Shown here in pieces: positions 1 to 6,341 of a stretch of DNA of 7,760 bases. Below the pieces are notes generated by a model. It searched no databases. It was given only the letters and a program-made list of their open reading frames with translations, and was not told where the DNA came from. The stretch's first letter is position 1. The number at the start of each line of letters is the position of its first letter. The position numbers and the translations under genes are program-made. This stretch comes from Puniceicoccales bacterium (GTDB lineage Bacteria > Verrucomicrobiota > Verrucomicrobiia > Opitutales > JAIRKQ01), in contig JAITRI010000091.1 of assembly GCA_031288455.1 (NCBI GenBank), positions 1 to 7,760 of the forward strand. The letters are read 5' to 3'.

Positions 1-104
1 TTTATTTATGCCTCCGGCGGGCAGGGGCGCAGCCCCTGCACCCGCCGCATCCGCGTCGCGGATGCGGACCGCTTCGCGCGGGAGCAGCGAAGATCTCCGG
101 AAAA
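1..104 (+). repeat. Hairpin repeat copy 1
   Basis: This is a REP/BIME-like unit made of consecutive palindromes. The first hairpin is CGGCGGG plus CAGGGGC (15-28), loop GCA (29-31), then GCCCCTG (32-38), a CA bulge and CCCGCCG (41-47). The second is CCGCATCCGC (45-54), loop GTC, GCGGATGCGG (58-67), a perfect 10-bp stem. A short CGC-TTC-GCG element follows at 70-78, then a tail containing ATCTCCGGAAAA (93-104). The unit starts with TTTATTTATGCC, which is shared with the other copies. Confidence 0.85.
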
Positions 105-177
105 TGAAAAATGAAACCGTCGGAAGGGAAAAAATATGGGCCCGCGAGCGGGGGCGTTCCATCCTTAAAAAAAAGCC

Positions 178-264
178 TTTTGTTATTTATGCCTCCGGCG
201 GGCAGGGGCACAGCCCCTGCACCCGCCGCATCCGCTTCGCGGATGCGGACCGCTTCGCGCGGGA
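178..264 (+). repeat. Hairpin repeat copy 2
   Basis: Same orientation as copy 1, with its internal ATGCC 181 bp further on. The outer stem CGGCGGG/CCCGCCG is intact (196-202 with 222-228), with inner stem CAGGGGC/GCCCCTG and loop ACA. The second hairpin has the same 10-bp stem (226-235 with 239-248), but its loop is TTC instead of GTC. The CTCCGGAAAA tail of copy 1 is missing. Confidence 0.85.
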
Positions 265-277
265 GTGGCGGAATGAT

Positions 278-311
278 GTCGCATGCGGTACAAAATCTTT
301 CCACATGCGAC
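278..311. repeat. Inverted repeat downstream of sucD
   Basis: GTCGCATGCGG (278-288) pairs with CCACATGCGAC (301-311), giving an 11-bp stem with one G-U wobble around a 12-nt AT-rich loop. It lies about 46 nt past the sucD stop on the minus strand. No clear T-run follows on either strand, so it is not a textbook intrinsic terminator. It could be a 3'-end hairpin that protects the sucCD transcript from exonucleases. It is unrelated in sequence to the neighbouring hairpin repeats. Confidence 0.55.
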
Positions 312-329
312 GATTGTGCTCGTCACGGA

Positions 330-344
330 ATGCCTCCGGCGGGC
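330..344 (+). repeat. Fragment of the hairpin repeat
   Basis: ATGCCTCCGGCGGGC is identical to the first 15 bases of the repeat core (compare 8-22 and 189-203). It ends 12 bases before the sucD stop codon, so the repeat family reaches almost into the gene's 3' end. It is too short to form the hairpins by itself. Confidence 0.6.
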
Positions 345-356
345 TTCACTCGTTCG

Positions 357-1232
357 CTATCGGCGGTAAATGGAGAACAGTGCATCGGCTATTTTCGCCG
401 GGCTTTCGGCGATTGCGACGCCGGCCTTTCGCAAAGCATCCAGCTTACTAGCAGCGGTTCCACTTTTCCCAGATACTATCGCCCCGGCGTGTCCCATGCG
501 GCGCCCCTTGGGAGCAGATGCTCCAGCAATGAATGCTGCCACTGGTTTTTTGACATTTGCGCCTATGTATTCGGCTGCCACTTCTTCCGAATCGCCACCG
601 ATCTCTCCTATCATCACTATTGCTTCGGTGGCATCATCGCCATTGAATAGCTTCAGCGCATCCAGATGTGTCGTTCCAATTATCGGATCACCGCCGATGC
701 CGATGCAGGTGGATTGTCCACTGCCGCACTGCGTGATTTGCCAAACGGCCTCGTAGGTTAAAGTCCCGGATCGCGAGACAATTCCAACGGGCCCAGGTCT
801 GTGAATGTAGGCCGGCATAATTCCAATTTTGCACTGTCCAGGTGTTATTATTCCCGGACAATTGGGACCGATCAGGCGCGCATTGGACCGCTCAAGTTTG
901 GCCGTGACCCTGATCATGTCGTGCACAGGAATTCCCTCCGCTATGCAGACGATGAGCTTTATCCCGCCATCGATGCATTCCATGATCGATTCCGCAGCGG
1001 CCATGGGCGGAACAAAAATCAAGGACGTGTCAGCGCCTTCCTCCCTGACGGCTTCTGCTACACAGTTGAAAATCGGGACTCCACAGTCCGTCAACTGTCC
1101 GCCTTTGCCGGGAGTAACACCGGCGATGATCTTCGTGCCATATTCCAGACATTGCCTGGCGTGGAATGATCCCGTCTTGCCAGTGATTCCACAGACAACA
1201 ACCCTGCTGCCACTGTTCGCTAAAATGCTCAT
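357..1232 (-). CDS. sucD: Succinyl-CoA synthetase, alpha subunit
   Basis: Alpha subunit of succinate-CoA ligase, the TCA-cycle enzyme that interconverts succinyl-CoA and succinate with substrate-level phosphorylation of ADP or GDP in the cytoplasm. The protein has 291 residues, close to the 289 of E. coli SucD. The N-terminal CoA-binding Rossmann domain shows GITGKTGSFH (15-24) and GVTPGKGG (38-45). GPNCPGIITPG lies at 122-132 and SRSGTLTYE at 153-161. The catalytic histidine that carries the phosphate is His248, in GHAGA (247-251). The start codon overlaps the sucC stop as ATGA (1229-1232), and AGGGGAG just upstream is a good ribosome site, so translation is probably coupled to sucC. The gene is complete, with a TAG stop at 357-359. 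The identification is very secure; the nucleotide preference (ADP or GDP) cannot be read from the alpha subunit. Confidence 0.97.
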   Translation of the reverse strand: MSILANSGSRVVVCGITGKTGSFHARQCLEYGTKIIAGVTPGKGGQLTDCGVPIFNCVAEAVREEGADTSLIFVPPMAAAESIMECIDGGIKLIVCIAEGIPVHDMIRVTAKLERSNARLIGPNCPGIITPGQCKIGIMPAYIHRPGPVGIVSRSGTLTYEAVWQITQCGSGQSTCIGIGGDPIIGTTHLDALKLFNGDDATEAIVMIGEIGGDSEEVAAEYIGANVKKPVAAFIAGASAPKGRRMGHAGAIVSGKSGTAASKLDALRKAGVAIAESPAKIADALFSIYRR

Positions 1233-2425
1233 GTCTCCCCTAAATTTGACAGCTCAACGATGCGTCTGGCCGCGTCGTCGAGACCGGTCGCTGCGGTGAT
1301 CCTAAGTCCGCTCTCCGACAGCAGCTGTCGTCCTCTTTCGACATTTGTGCCCTCCAGGCGCACCACGAGTGGCAGCTGCAAATTCATTGTCCGCGCAGCG
1401 CCTATTATTCCCTGCGCAACGGTGTCACATTTCACAATTCCACCGAAAATGTTAACCAAAATCCCACGCATGCGCGGGATTTTCAGTATGACTTCAAAGG
1501 CGCGCCCTATGTGCTCCTCGGTTGCGCCACCCCCGATGTCCAAAAAATTTGCCGGAGATCCGCCGCAGGACTTTATGATATCCAATGTCGCCATTGCGAG
1601 CCCGGCACCGTTGACAACGCAGGCGATATTGCCGTCCAGCGATATGTAATTTAAACTGTGCCTCGACGCTTCCACCTCGTTTGCATCCTCCTCTGCCGTG
1701 TCCCGCAGCTCTGCGATTTCCGGATGCCGCGCAATGGCATTGTCGTCGAAATTTATCTTCGAATCAACGGCAACGAAATGCCCGTCCTTCAGCATGGCCA
1801 GCGGATTAATCTCAACCAGCGTGCAATCCTTTTCGCAGTACAGAGCATACAGATTCAGCAGCAATCGCGTCAGTTCCAGGACCTGCTCCTTCTGCAGTCC
1901 AATTCCGTATGAAATCTCAGCGATTTGATATGGCATCAGGCCAAACAGCGGATCAATGGCAACGCGGTGTATTTTCTGTGGAAATTTCTCGGCCACCGTC
2001 TCGATGTCGACACCTCCCTCCGTCGACAATATTAAAGTGTGGCAGCGAGATTTCCTATCCAACAGTATCGCTGCATAGTAGGCGCGTGAGATCTCAACGG
2101 TCTCCACAAGATACAGCTTCGTTACCACGCGGCCGGTCGGGCCAGTCTGCTCGGTTATTAGAGTATTGGAGAGCATATTTTTCGCCGCGCTCGCCGCTTC
2201 GCCTTTGGAGATTGCGACCCTTACTCCACCATGCCCGATGTCACGACTAAAATGCCCTTTTCCTCTGCCCCCGGCGTGAATTTGAGCCTTCAGGCAGATT
2301 CTGTCAAAATTTAGCGCATTCACCGCCGCATCAACGTCGTCCCCATGGCGCAGAAGGACGCCCGATGGCACCGGAATGCCAAAATTTTCAAATAAATTTT
2401 GCGCCTGATATTCGTGAATGTTCAT
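1229..2425 (-). CDS. sucC: Succinyl-CoA synthetase, beta subunit
   Basis: Beta subunit of succinate-CoA ligase. It carries the nucleotide-binding ATP-grasp fold and the succinate site, and pairs with SucD encoded directly downstream. The chosen start gives MNIHEYQAQ, matching the family's invariant N-terminus, and a 398-residue protein (E. coli SucC has 388). The frame stays open for 37 more codons upstream, but that extension is basic and unlike the family, so it is rejected. Visible motifs are KAQIHAGGRGKG (46-57, ATP-grasp), GGVDIE (137-142), EINPL (205-209, metal/nucleotide site), NGAGLAMAT (272-280), FLDIGGGA (294-301), NIFGGIVKCD (325-334) and RLEGTN (356-361). A weak AGGA lies about 11 nt before the start. 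The stop overlaps the sucD start by 4 bp, so the two form an operon. No 2-oxoglutarate dehydrogenase or other TCA gene is adjacent. Confidence 0.97.
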   Translation of the reverse strand: MNIHEYQAQNLFENFGIPVPSGVLLRHGDDVDAAVNALNFDRICLKAQIHAGGRGKGHFSRDIGHGGVRVAISKGEAASAAKNMLSNTLITEQTGPTGRVVTKLYLVETVEISRAYYAAILLDRKSRCHTLILSTEGGVDIETVAEKFPQKIHRVAIDPLFGLMPYQIAEISYGIGLQKEQVLELTRLLLNLYALYCEKDCTLVEINPLAMLKDGHFVAVDSKINFDDNAIARHPEIAELRDTAEEDANEVEASRHSLNYISLDGNIACVVNGAGLAMATLDIIKSCGGSPANFLDIGGGATEEHIGRAFEVILKIPRMRGILVNIFGGIVKCDTVAQGIIGAARTMNLQLPLVVRLEGTNVERGRQLLSESGLRITAATGLDDAARRIVELSNLGET

Positions 2426-2451
2426 GGAACAATTTATCCTACCCACGAGCA

Positions 2452-2479
2452 CATATAAATCGTTGGCGCGGCGGCACAA
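2452..2479 (-). promoter_or_regulatory. Candidate sucCD promoter
   Basis: On the minus strand, TTGTGC (2474-2479) and TATATG (2452-2457) are separated by 16 bp and lie 27 bp or more upstream of the sucC ATG, giving a short leader of about 20 nt. Each box matches the sigma70 consensus only partly. It is the best candidate in the divergent intergenic region 2426-2592, but other starts are possible. Confidence 0.3.
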
Positions 2480-2545
2480 GAATTTTTTGCGCGGCGCACT
2501 GATTTTCATCGGCACGCTGCGCGGCAACATGTGCAAAATTCCACA

Positions 2546-2582
2546 GAGGCTAATTGACTATTAAAATTTTTCAATTAGCTTC
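2546..2582. promoter_or_regulatory. Inverted repeat in front of fabV
   Basis: GCTAATTGA (2549-2557) and TCAATTAGC (2571-2579) are perfect inverted copies. The pairing extends to 12 bp with one G-T pair (2546-2557 with 2571-2582), around a 13-bp AT-rich centre. The half-sites are 22 bp apart, about two helical turns, as for operators of dimeric regulators. The centre contains TAAAAT (2562-2567), a plausible -10 box for fabV, and the repeat ends 10 bp before the fabV ATG. A bound protein could block fabV transcription. As RNA, the hairpin could instead affect translation initiation. No regulator gene is in the window. Confidence 0.5.
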
Positions 2583-2592
2583 GGCCGCAAAT

Positions 2593-3762
2593 ATGATTAT
2601 TCGACCGAAAACACGTGGTTTTATTTCGCTAACGGCACATCCGAAGGGATGTGAGGAGAATGTTAGGGAACAGATGGAGTATGCCAAAAAGCACAAATTT
2701 CAGAATGCTCCAAAAAATGTGTTGGTCATAGGAGCATCCACCGGCTATGGCTTGGCCAGTAGGATTGCGCTGGCATTCGGCGGAGGAGCAAATAGCATAG
2801 GTGTGTTCTTCGAAAGGCCGTCCGATAGGGACAAGCCGGCATCGGCGGGGAAATACAACTCCGTCGCATTTGAAAAATTTGCATCGCAGGCGGGATTGGT
2901 CGCGGAAAACGTGAACGGGGACGCATTTTCATCGGAAATTAAGGAGCGCGTGATCGATCTCGTGAAAAGTAAACTTGGCAAAATCGATTGCGTCGTGTAC
3001 AGCCTCGCTTCTCCCAAAAGAACTGATCCATTCAGCGGAGAAGTGTTCAAATCTGTGCTGAAGCCGATCGGTGCTACGTTCACCGGGAAAACTGTCAACG
3101 TTGACAGAGATGAGGTGCATGAGGTGACGATCGAACCGGCCACGGCGGAAGAGATAAAGGCGACCGAAAAGGTCATGGGTGGCGAAGACTGGGAACTTTG
3201 GATGCAGGCACTGCACAGCGAAAAATTGCTGGCAAGGGGAACAAAGACGATCGCCTATTCCTACATAGGTCCCGAAGTCACATGGCCCATATACACGAAC
3301 GGGACAATAGGAGCGGCAAAGGATGACTTGATGCGCGCGCGCGCGGCAATAAATTTTCTGCTGGAGGATATCGGCGGACAGGCGATAGTTTCCATCAACA
3401 AGGCGGTCGTCACGCAGGCAAGTGCGGCGATTCCAGTGGTCCCGCTGTACATGTCAATTCTTTTCAAGGTGATGAAGGAGAAAGGTTGCCACGAGGGGTG
3501 CATCGAGCAGATGACGCGTCTATTCGGTGAGAAATTATACGGGCAATCGCCGGCGAGATCGCTCGATGAGCAGGGACGCATAAGAATGGATGAATTTGAG
3601 TTGAGCAAAGATGTGCAGGCGGCGGTCCGAGAAATTTGGCCGAAAATTTCCACTGAAAATTTGGCGGAGCTGTCGGATATTGCCGGATACAAGCGCGAGT
3701 TTCTGAGACTATTTGGATTTGGATTGAATTCCGTCAACTACGACGAAGATGTGGAAATTTAA
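2593..3762 (+). CDS. fabV: Enoyl-ACP reductase FabV (NADH-dependent)
   Basis: FabV reduces trans-2-enoyl-ACP (or enoyl-CoA) with NADH, the last step of each fatty-acid elongation cycle, in the cytoplasm. FabV enzymes are generally tolerant of triclosan. The start at 2593 gives MIIRPKTRGF, the family's usual N-terminus, and 389 residues, about the normal FabV length. An in-frame start 13 codons earlier lies inside the inverted repeat and is rejected. The NADH-binding loop GASTGYGLASR is at 47-57. The catalytic signature Tyr-x8-Lys is Tyr234 and Lys243, in YIGPEVTWPIYTNG and following residues, one position off the Tyr235/Lys244 reported for Yersinia and Burkholderia FabV. Asp110 and Tyr224 also match conserved positions. 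The C-terminus ends in the typical GYKREFLRLFGFG (365-377). No good Shine-Dalgarno is visible. It is transcribed divergently from sucCD and alone. No other fatty-acid gene is nearby. Confidence 0.96.
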   Translation: MIIRPKTRGFISLTAHPKGCEENVREQMEYAKKHKFQNAPKNVLVIGASTGYGLASRIALAFGGGANSIGVFFERPSDRDKPASAGKYNSVAFEKFASQAGLVAENVNGDAFSSEIKERVIDLVKSKLGKIDCVVYSLASPKRTDPFSGEVFKSVLKPIGATFTGKTVNVDRDEVHEVTIEPATAEEIKATEKVMGGEDWELWMQALHSEKLLARGTKTIAYSYIGPEVTWPIYTNGTIGAAKDDLMRARAAINFLLEDIGGQAIVSINKAVVTQASAAIPVVPLYMSILFKVMKEKGCHEGCIEQMTRLFGEKLYGQSPARSLDEQGRIRMDEFELSKDVQAAVREIWPKISTENLAELSDIAGYKREFLRLFGFGLNSVNYDEDVEI

Positions 3763-3826
3763 TGGCGCATGCGACAACTAATTTCGCAGTTTCGCGCAGC
3801 TGCACCGTAAATTTTTACAAAAACAT

Positions 3827-3855
3827 TTGACATTTGTCTGCGGAAACAGTATAGT
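3827..3855 (+). promoter_or_regulatory. Strong sigma70-type promoter for sctF
   Basis: A perfect -35 box TTGACA (3827-3832), a 17-bp spacer and a -10 box TATAGT (3850-3855) with one mismatch from TATAAT precede the needle gene. Transcription would start near 3861-3863, leaving a leader of about 15 nt that contains the ribosome site AGGAG (3866-3870), 5 nt before the ATG. This is by far the best promoter in the window. It suggests high, housekeeping-sigma-driven expression, fitting a structural protein needed in many copies. Confidence 0.8.
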
Positions 3856-3875
3856 GCATAGAAAAAGGAGAGAAT

Positions 3876-4163
3876 ATGGCAGTGCTTTCAACCACAAAGG
3901 AAATTATATCAAAGGGTGTATCCGCTACCCAGGGGATAACAATGGGAAGGATTTGGGACCTGCTGGCGAGTGCAGTCTCGAAGTGTGAAACAAAGCTGAA
4001 TTCGGCGATATCAAAACTGGAGGCAAAGGATGACATCGGCCAGGAACAACTGTTGGCGCTGCAGGCGAAAATACAGTCCTGGGGTAATTTGACTTCCACT
4101 GCGACCGGATTGATGCGTGCCGTGGGTGATGCTCTGAAAACAACAACGCAGAACATTAGGTAA
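3876..4163 (+). CDS. sctF: Type III secretion needle protein (SctF family)
   Basis: Probable subunit of the type III secretion needle, the extracellular helical tube through which effectors pass. The product is a 95-residue, helical protein with no signal peptide or membrane segment, the size class of PrgI, MxiH and YscF (about 80-90 residues). Its C-terminal two-thirds align by eye with PrgI/YscF. There is an amphipathic helix ending in LNSAISKLEAK (41-51) and a short turn DDIGQEQ, where relatives have a Pro-x-x-Pro loop. A second helix, LLALQAKIQSW, carries the aromatic that YscF has in its NKW motif. The protein ends in TTQNIR, against IIQNFR in PrgI. The N-terminus is about ten residues longer than usual. 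It has a strong promoter and ribosome site and is followed 23 nt later by a TPR protein, as expected for a needle and chaperone pair. The family call rests on pattern and context, not on a database match. A related small helical inner-rod protein (SctI) is less likely. Confidence 0.75.
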   Translation: MAVLSTTKEIISKGVSATQGITMGRIWDLLASAVSKCETKLNSAISKLEAKDDIGQEQLLALQAKIQSWGNLTSTATGLMRAVGDALKTTTQNIR

Positions 4164-4174
4164 ATTTCTACTGC

Positions 4175-4180
4175 GGAGGA
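4175..4180 (+). promoter_or_regulatory. Ribosome site fixing a GTG start
   Basis: GGAGGA, a near-perfect Shine-Dalgarno, lies 6 nt before the GTG at 4187. There is no in-frame ATG at a comparable distance, so this site decides that the TPR gene begins with GTG. Confidence 0.75.
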
Positions 4181-4186
4181 CGCGAC

Positions 4187-4600
4187 GTGTCGGATGCAAA
4201 TGGTCAGGCGGAAAAAGATATTCCGGTTGCGACCGAATTGGTACAGCTTCTGATGGAACTTGGCTATGTGGCCGTTGGCCGCGGGCTCCAATTGCAGGCG
4301 CAGGCGATATTTGACGGCCTCGCCGCCGCCAGGCCCAACAGCGAAATTCCGCTGATTGGATTGGCCGTGTGTAAAATTAATTTTGGAGATTTCCTCGGCG
4401 CGTCAAAAATTCTCGCCGAGCAGGCGCTGCGGATTAATCCCGACAGCGGCATGGCGAAATGTTTCCTGGCGATGGCCATCAAGGAGATAGGCGGAAAGAG
4501 GGAAGCCGAGGAATTGATAGGACAGGTGATCGAAACCTGCGAGGAGCCAGCCGCGAAAAAATTAGCGGAATCATTGCGGGCCGGCAAAGATGTTCCATAA
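4187..4600 (+). CDS. TPR-like type III secretion chaperone (YscG/CdsG-like)
   Basis: A 137-residue, all-helical cytoplasmic protein starting at GTG. Residues about 18-55 (ELVQLLMELGYVAVGRG, then a second helix with ARP), 56-90 (IGLAVCKINFGDFLGA) and 90-120 (ALRINPDSGMAKCFLAMAI) read as two to three TPR-like helix pairs with the typical Gly, Ala and Pro spacing. Small TPR proteins encoded next to the needle gene, such as YscG, PscG and chlamydial CdsG, hold needle subunits in the cytoplasm and stop them from polymerising early. The 23-nt gap from sctF and the shared promoter suggest the same role here. HrpB1-type or SycD/LcrH-type chaperones are alternatives that sequence inspection alone cannot separate. 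It is likely the last gene of this short transcription unit, since a 142-bp gap follows. Confidence 0.65.
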   Translation: MSDANGQAEKDIPVATELVQLLMELGYVAVGRGLQLQAQAIFDGLAAARPNSEIPLIGLAVCKINFGDFLGASKILAEQALRINPDSGMAKCFLAMAIKEIGGKREAEELIGQVIETCEEPAAKKLAESLRAGKDVP

Positions 4601-4742
4601 ATTTTCGCCGCGATTGCGGGACCATCGCACCGCGTTGCCGTTCCATAAACGAAGGCATATCATCGACCGGATGAATTAACATAAATTGAGGTCTTGCAAA
4701 ATCAAATGCCCTCAGTAAACTTCCGGCCAAGTTGGGTAGTAA
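4601..4742 (+). other. Intergenic gap between chaperone and pilus genes
   Basis: This 142-bp stretch has no convincing gene. TTGCAA (4694-4699) and TAAACT (4716-4721), 16 bp apart, are a weak promoter candidate for the following gene. No hairpin followed by a T-run was seen after the chaperone stop, so read-through from the sctF promoter remains possible. GTTCCATAAA occurs at the chaperone stop and again near 4640, probably by chance. Confidence 0.35.
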
Positions 4743-6341
4743 ATGGTCGATAGCGTCATAATGTTGTGCGAAGCGAGCGGAATTACAGTTGCCATCGTGG
4801 ATGGACGGCTGAACATAACGCATGCAGAATCATACGCCATCCGGACGGATGAAACATCGAGTAATATTTCCATCATTTGGCTTTCGGAATTTGAAAAGGC
4901 GGTGGCGCGCATCCCGAAGCAAATCAGAAAAAGAATAACCCTCGTTATTCCGCCAAGCGAGGAAGTTTTCATAAAATATCTGCAGGTGCCGGATGTCACG
5001 AACAACAGCCTAAAGGAGGCATTTCGCTTCGAGTGTGAACGCGAATTCCCAGGCGGAGCAGATGAGTGGAGCTGGGATATTTACCAGACGAAAAAACAGT
5101 CGGACCGAGCATTTGGAATCGCCATCAACAGGGCATTTTTGGAGCGTTTCGTCGATATTTTGATACGCCACGGCATAAAATTTCTATACATTTGCCCGGA
5201 AATTTTACTGAATGCGGTCGCCGTTGCGAAGTGCGTCGACTCATCGGCTGACTCCATGCTTCTGTGCGTGAAAGATCTCTCATCGCATGCGGTGTGCATC
5301 GGAAATGACGCGGAATATTTCCGGACGCTTCCCATAGCCGCTTTGCACCTAAATAGGACAATCGCGGATGCGCAAAAAATTTCACCGCAGAAGGCGGAGG
5401 AGATGCAGCTGGAATTTTTGGAAAATCAGGACAATGAAAATCGCACGCTGATGACATATTACGTGAAGCAATTCGCACAGAAGTTGCGGCAGGAATTGAA
5501 AAAGTCAGAGCTGTTCTACTGCAGAACATTCAGGCAAAATCCAACGGCGAAATTATATCTGACGGGCAGAAAAAGTAAACTGTACGCACTGTTTAAATCG
5601 GAGGAAAATGCTGAAACGGTGGACTTATCGGACGCATTGGCGCTGCACATCGGCGAAAATGTCAAAGATGATGAGCGGAAAATTATATGCGGGAACATCG
5701 GCGTATTCATCGGAGGGGCCTATTGTCTGGCAAACGGAGTCACGAATGTTCTGAATCTATTTTCCAATGATTTTTCCCGGCAGATAGAATTCCAGCGCAA
5801 ACATCTCGGATGGCTATTGATTTTCATAGCGATGACGCTGATGGCAATGACATGGCTGAAAATACTAAAAAAAGACACCCTTGAGCTTGAAACAAAAAAG
5901 GCGGCGTTGGAAGCCAAGTTGGCGGAAACCAGCGTCGACATTACCAGATTTAACGCGCTCAGCAGCGAACGCAATGAGCTGTATGGATTCATAAAAAATG
6001 CCAAGTTGTCACTCCATTCGCAGTGGGCTTGGTCGGAACTATTCGGGAATTTGCAGGCGATGATCGGAGCCCTGGAAACGGCATGGGTGGAGTCTCTTCT
6101 GTGGATCGACAAAAAAAATGGAGAAAATGATCGCATAAACATCGTGGCAAAATTGCTCACCGTTGGCGGTGAAACTAAGCAGGCAGCGGATGAAAAAATT
6201 GAAAATTTTTTCTCGTCCGTGAGAAATATCAACTGCATCGATCGCGTGGAAAACATCACCATGGCGATGCAAACGCCGAATATTCTAATGTTTTCATTTG
6301 ATGCCGTCCTGAAGGAACAATCGGAAATTATCGTACAATGA
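4743..6341 (+). CDS. pilM: PilM-PilN-like fusion, pilus/secretion platform protein
   Basis: A 532-residue bitopic inner-membrane protein, probably part of a type IV pilus or type II secretion-like assembly platform. Residues 1 to about 335 resemble the cytoplasmic actin-fold domain of PilM/GspL: PPSEEVFIKYLQVPD (70-84), a membrane-proximal LKEAFRFECEREFPGG (90-105), and LYLTGRKSKLYAL (271-283), corresponding to the adenosine-side strand of PilM. The junction VLNLFSNDF (336-344) looks like the N-terminal INLLP motif of PilN. It is followed by one membrane helix at about 355-372, a coiled coil (376-415) and a periplasmic PilN-like alpha/beta domain. The domain order equals PilM+PilN, or GspL. 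The actin-type phosphate motifs are degenerate (CEASG where DxG is expected; VKDLS; LTGRKS), so ATP binding is doubtful. The start at 4743 lacks a clear ribosome site; Met7 at 4761 is an alternative. The stop overlaps the next start as ATGA. Confidence 0.75.
   Translation: MVDSVIMLCEASGITVAIVDGRLNITHAESYAIRTDETSSNISIIWLSEFEKAVARIPKQIRKRITLVIPPSEEVFIKYLQVPDVTNNSLKEAFRFECEREFPGGADEWSWDIYQTKKQSDRAFGIAINRAFLERFVDILIRHGIKFLYICPEILLNAVAVAKCVDSSADSMLLCVKDLSSHAVCIGNDAEYFRTLPIAALHLNRTIADAQKISPQKAEEMQLEFLENQDNENRTLMTYYVKQFAQKLRQELKKSELFYCRTFRQNPTAKLYLTGRKSKLYALFKSEENAETVDLSDALALHIGENVKDDERKIICGNIGVFIGGAYCLANGVTNVLNLFSNDFSRQIEFQRKHLGWLLIFIAMTLMAMTWLKILKKDTLELETKKAALEAKLAETSVDITRFNALSSERNELYGFIKNAKLSLHSQWAWSELFGNLQAMIGALETAWVESLLWIDKKNGENDRINIVAKLLTVGGETKQAADEKIENFFSSVRNINCIDRVENITMAMQTPNILMFSFDAVLKEQSEIIVQ

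Larger units (their letters stand above)
1..356. other. Gene-free left flank with hairpin repeats
   Basis: No convincing gene is present here. The open frames across it run through repeat sequence and give low-complexity Ala/Arg/Ser/Pro-rich peptides in several frames at once, as expected from palindromic GC-rich repeats. It holds two full copies of a roughly 100-bp hairpin repeat (1-104 and 178-264), a 15-bp fragment of the same repeat (330-344) and an unrelated inverted repeat (278-311). Between the two full copies is an A-rich stretch interrupted by a short CCCGC-GA-GCGGG palindrome at 141-152. Confidence 0.7.

Noticed and set aside
8..650. Two overlapping plus-strand open frames in the left flank (8-451 and 111-650)
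   Set aside because: They run through the hairpin repeats, encode the same Ala/Arg/Ser-rich peptide in different contexts, and the second overlaps sucD on the opposite strand. Indels between repeat copies break the frame, so no coding constraint is visible.
2426..2536. 37-codon N-terminal extension of sucC
   Set aside because: The extension is basic and unlike the family, and it covers the probable promoter. MNIHEYQ at 2425 matches the conserved N-terminus.
2554..2592. Earlier fabV start at 2554
   Set aside because: It would place the start inside the inverted repeat and add 13 residues before the conserved MIIRP start.
3333..3345. Alternating GC run within fabV (possible Z-DNA or slippage tract)
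   Set aside because: It simply encodes Arg-Ala-Arg-Ala in a conserved helix, and the frame is intact on both sides.
2745..3737. Minus-strand open frames opposite fabV
   Set aside because: They are shadows of a well-conserved fabV gene, with no ribosome sites or recognisable products.
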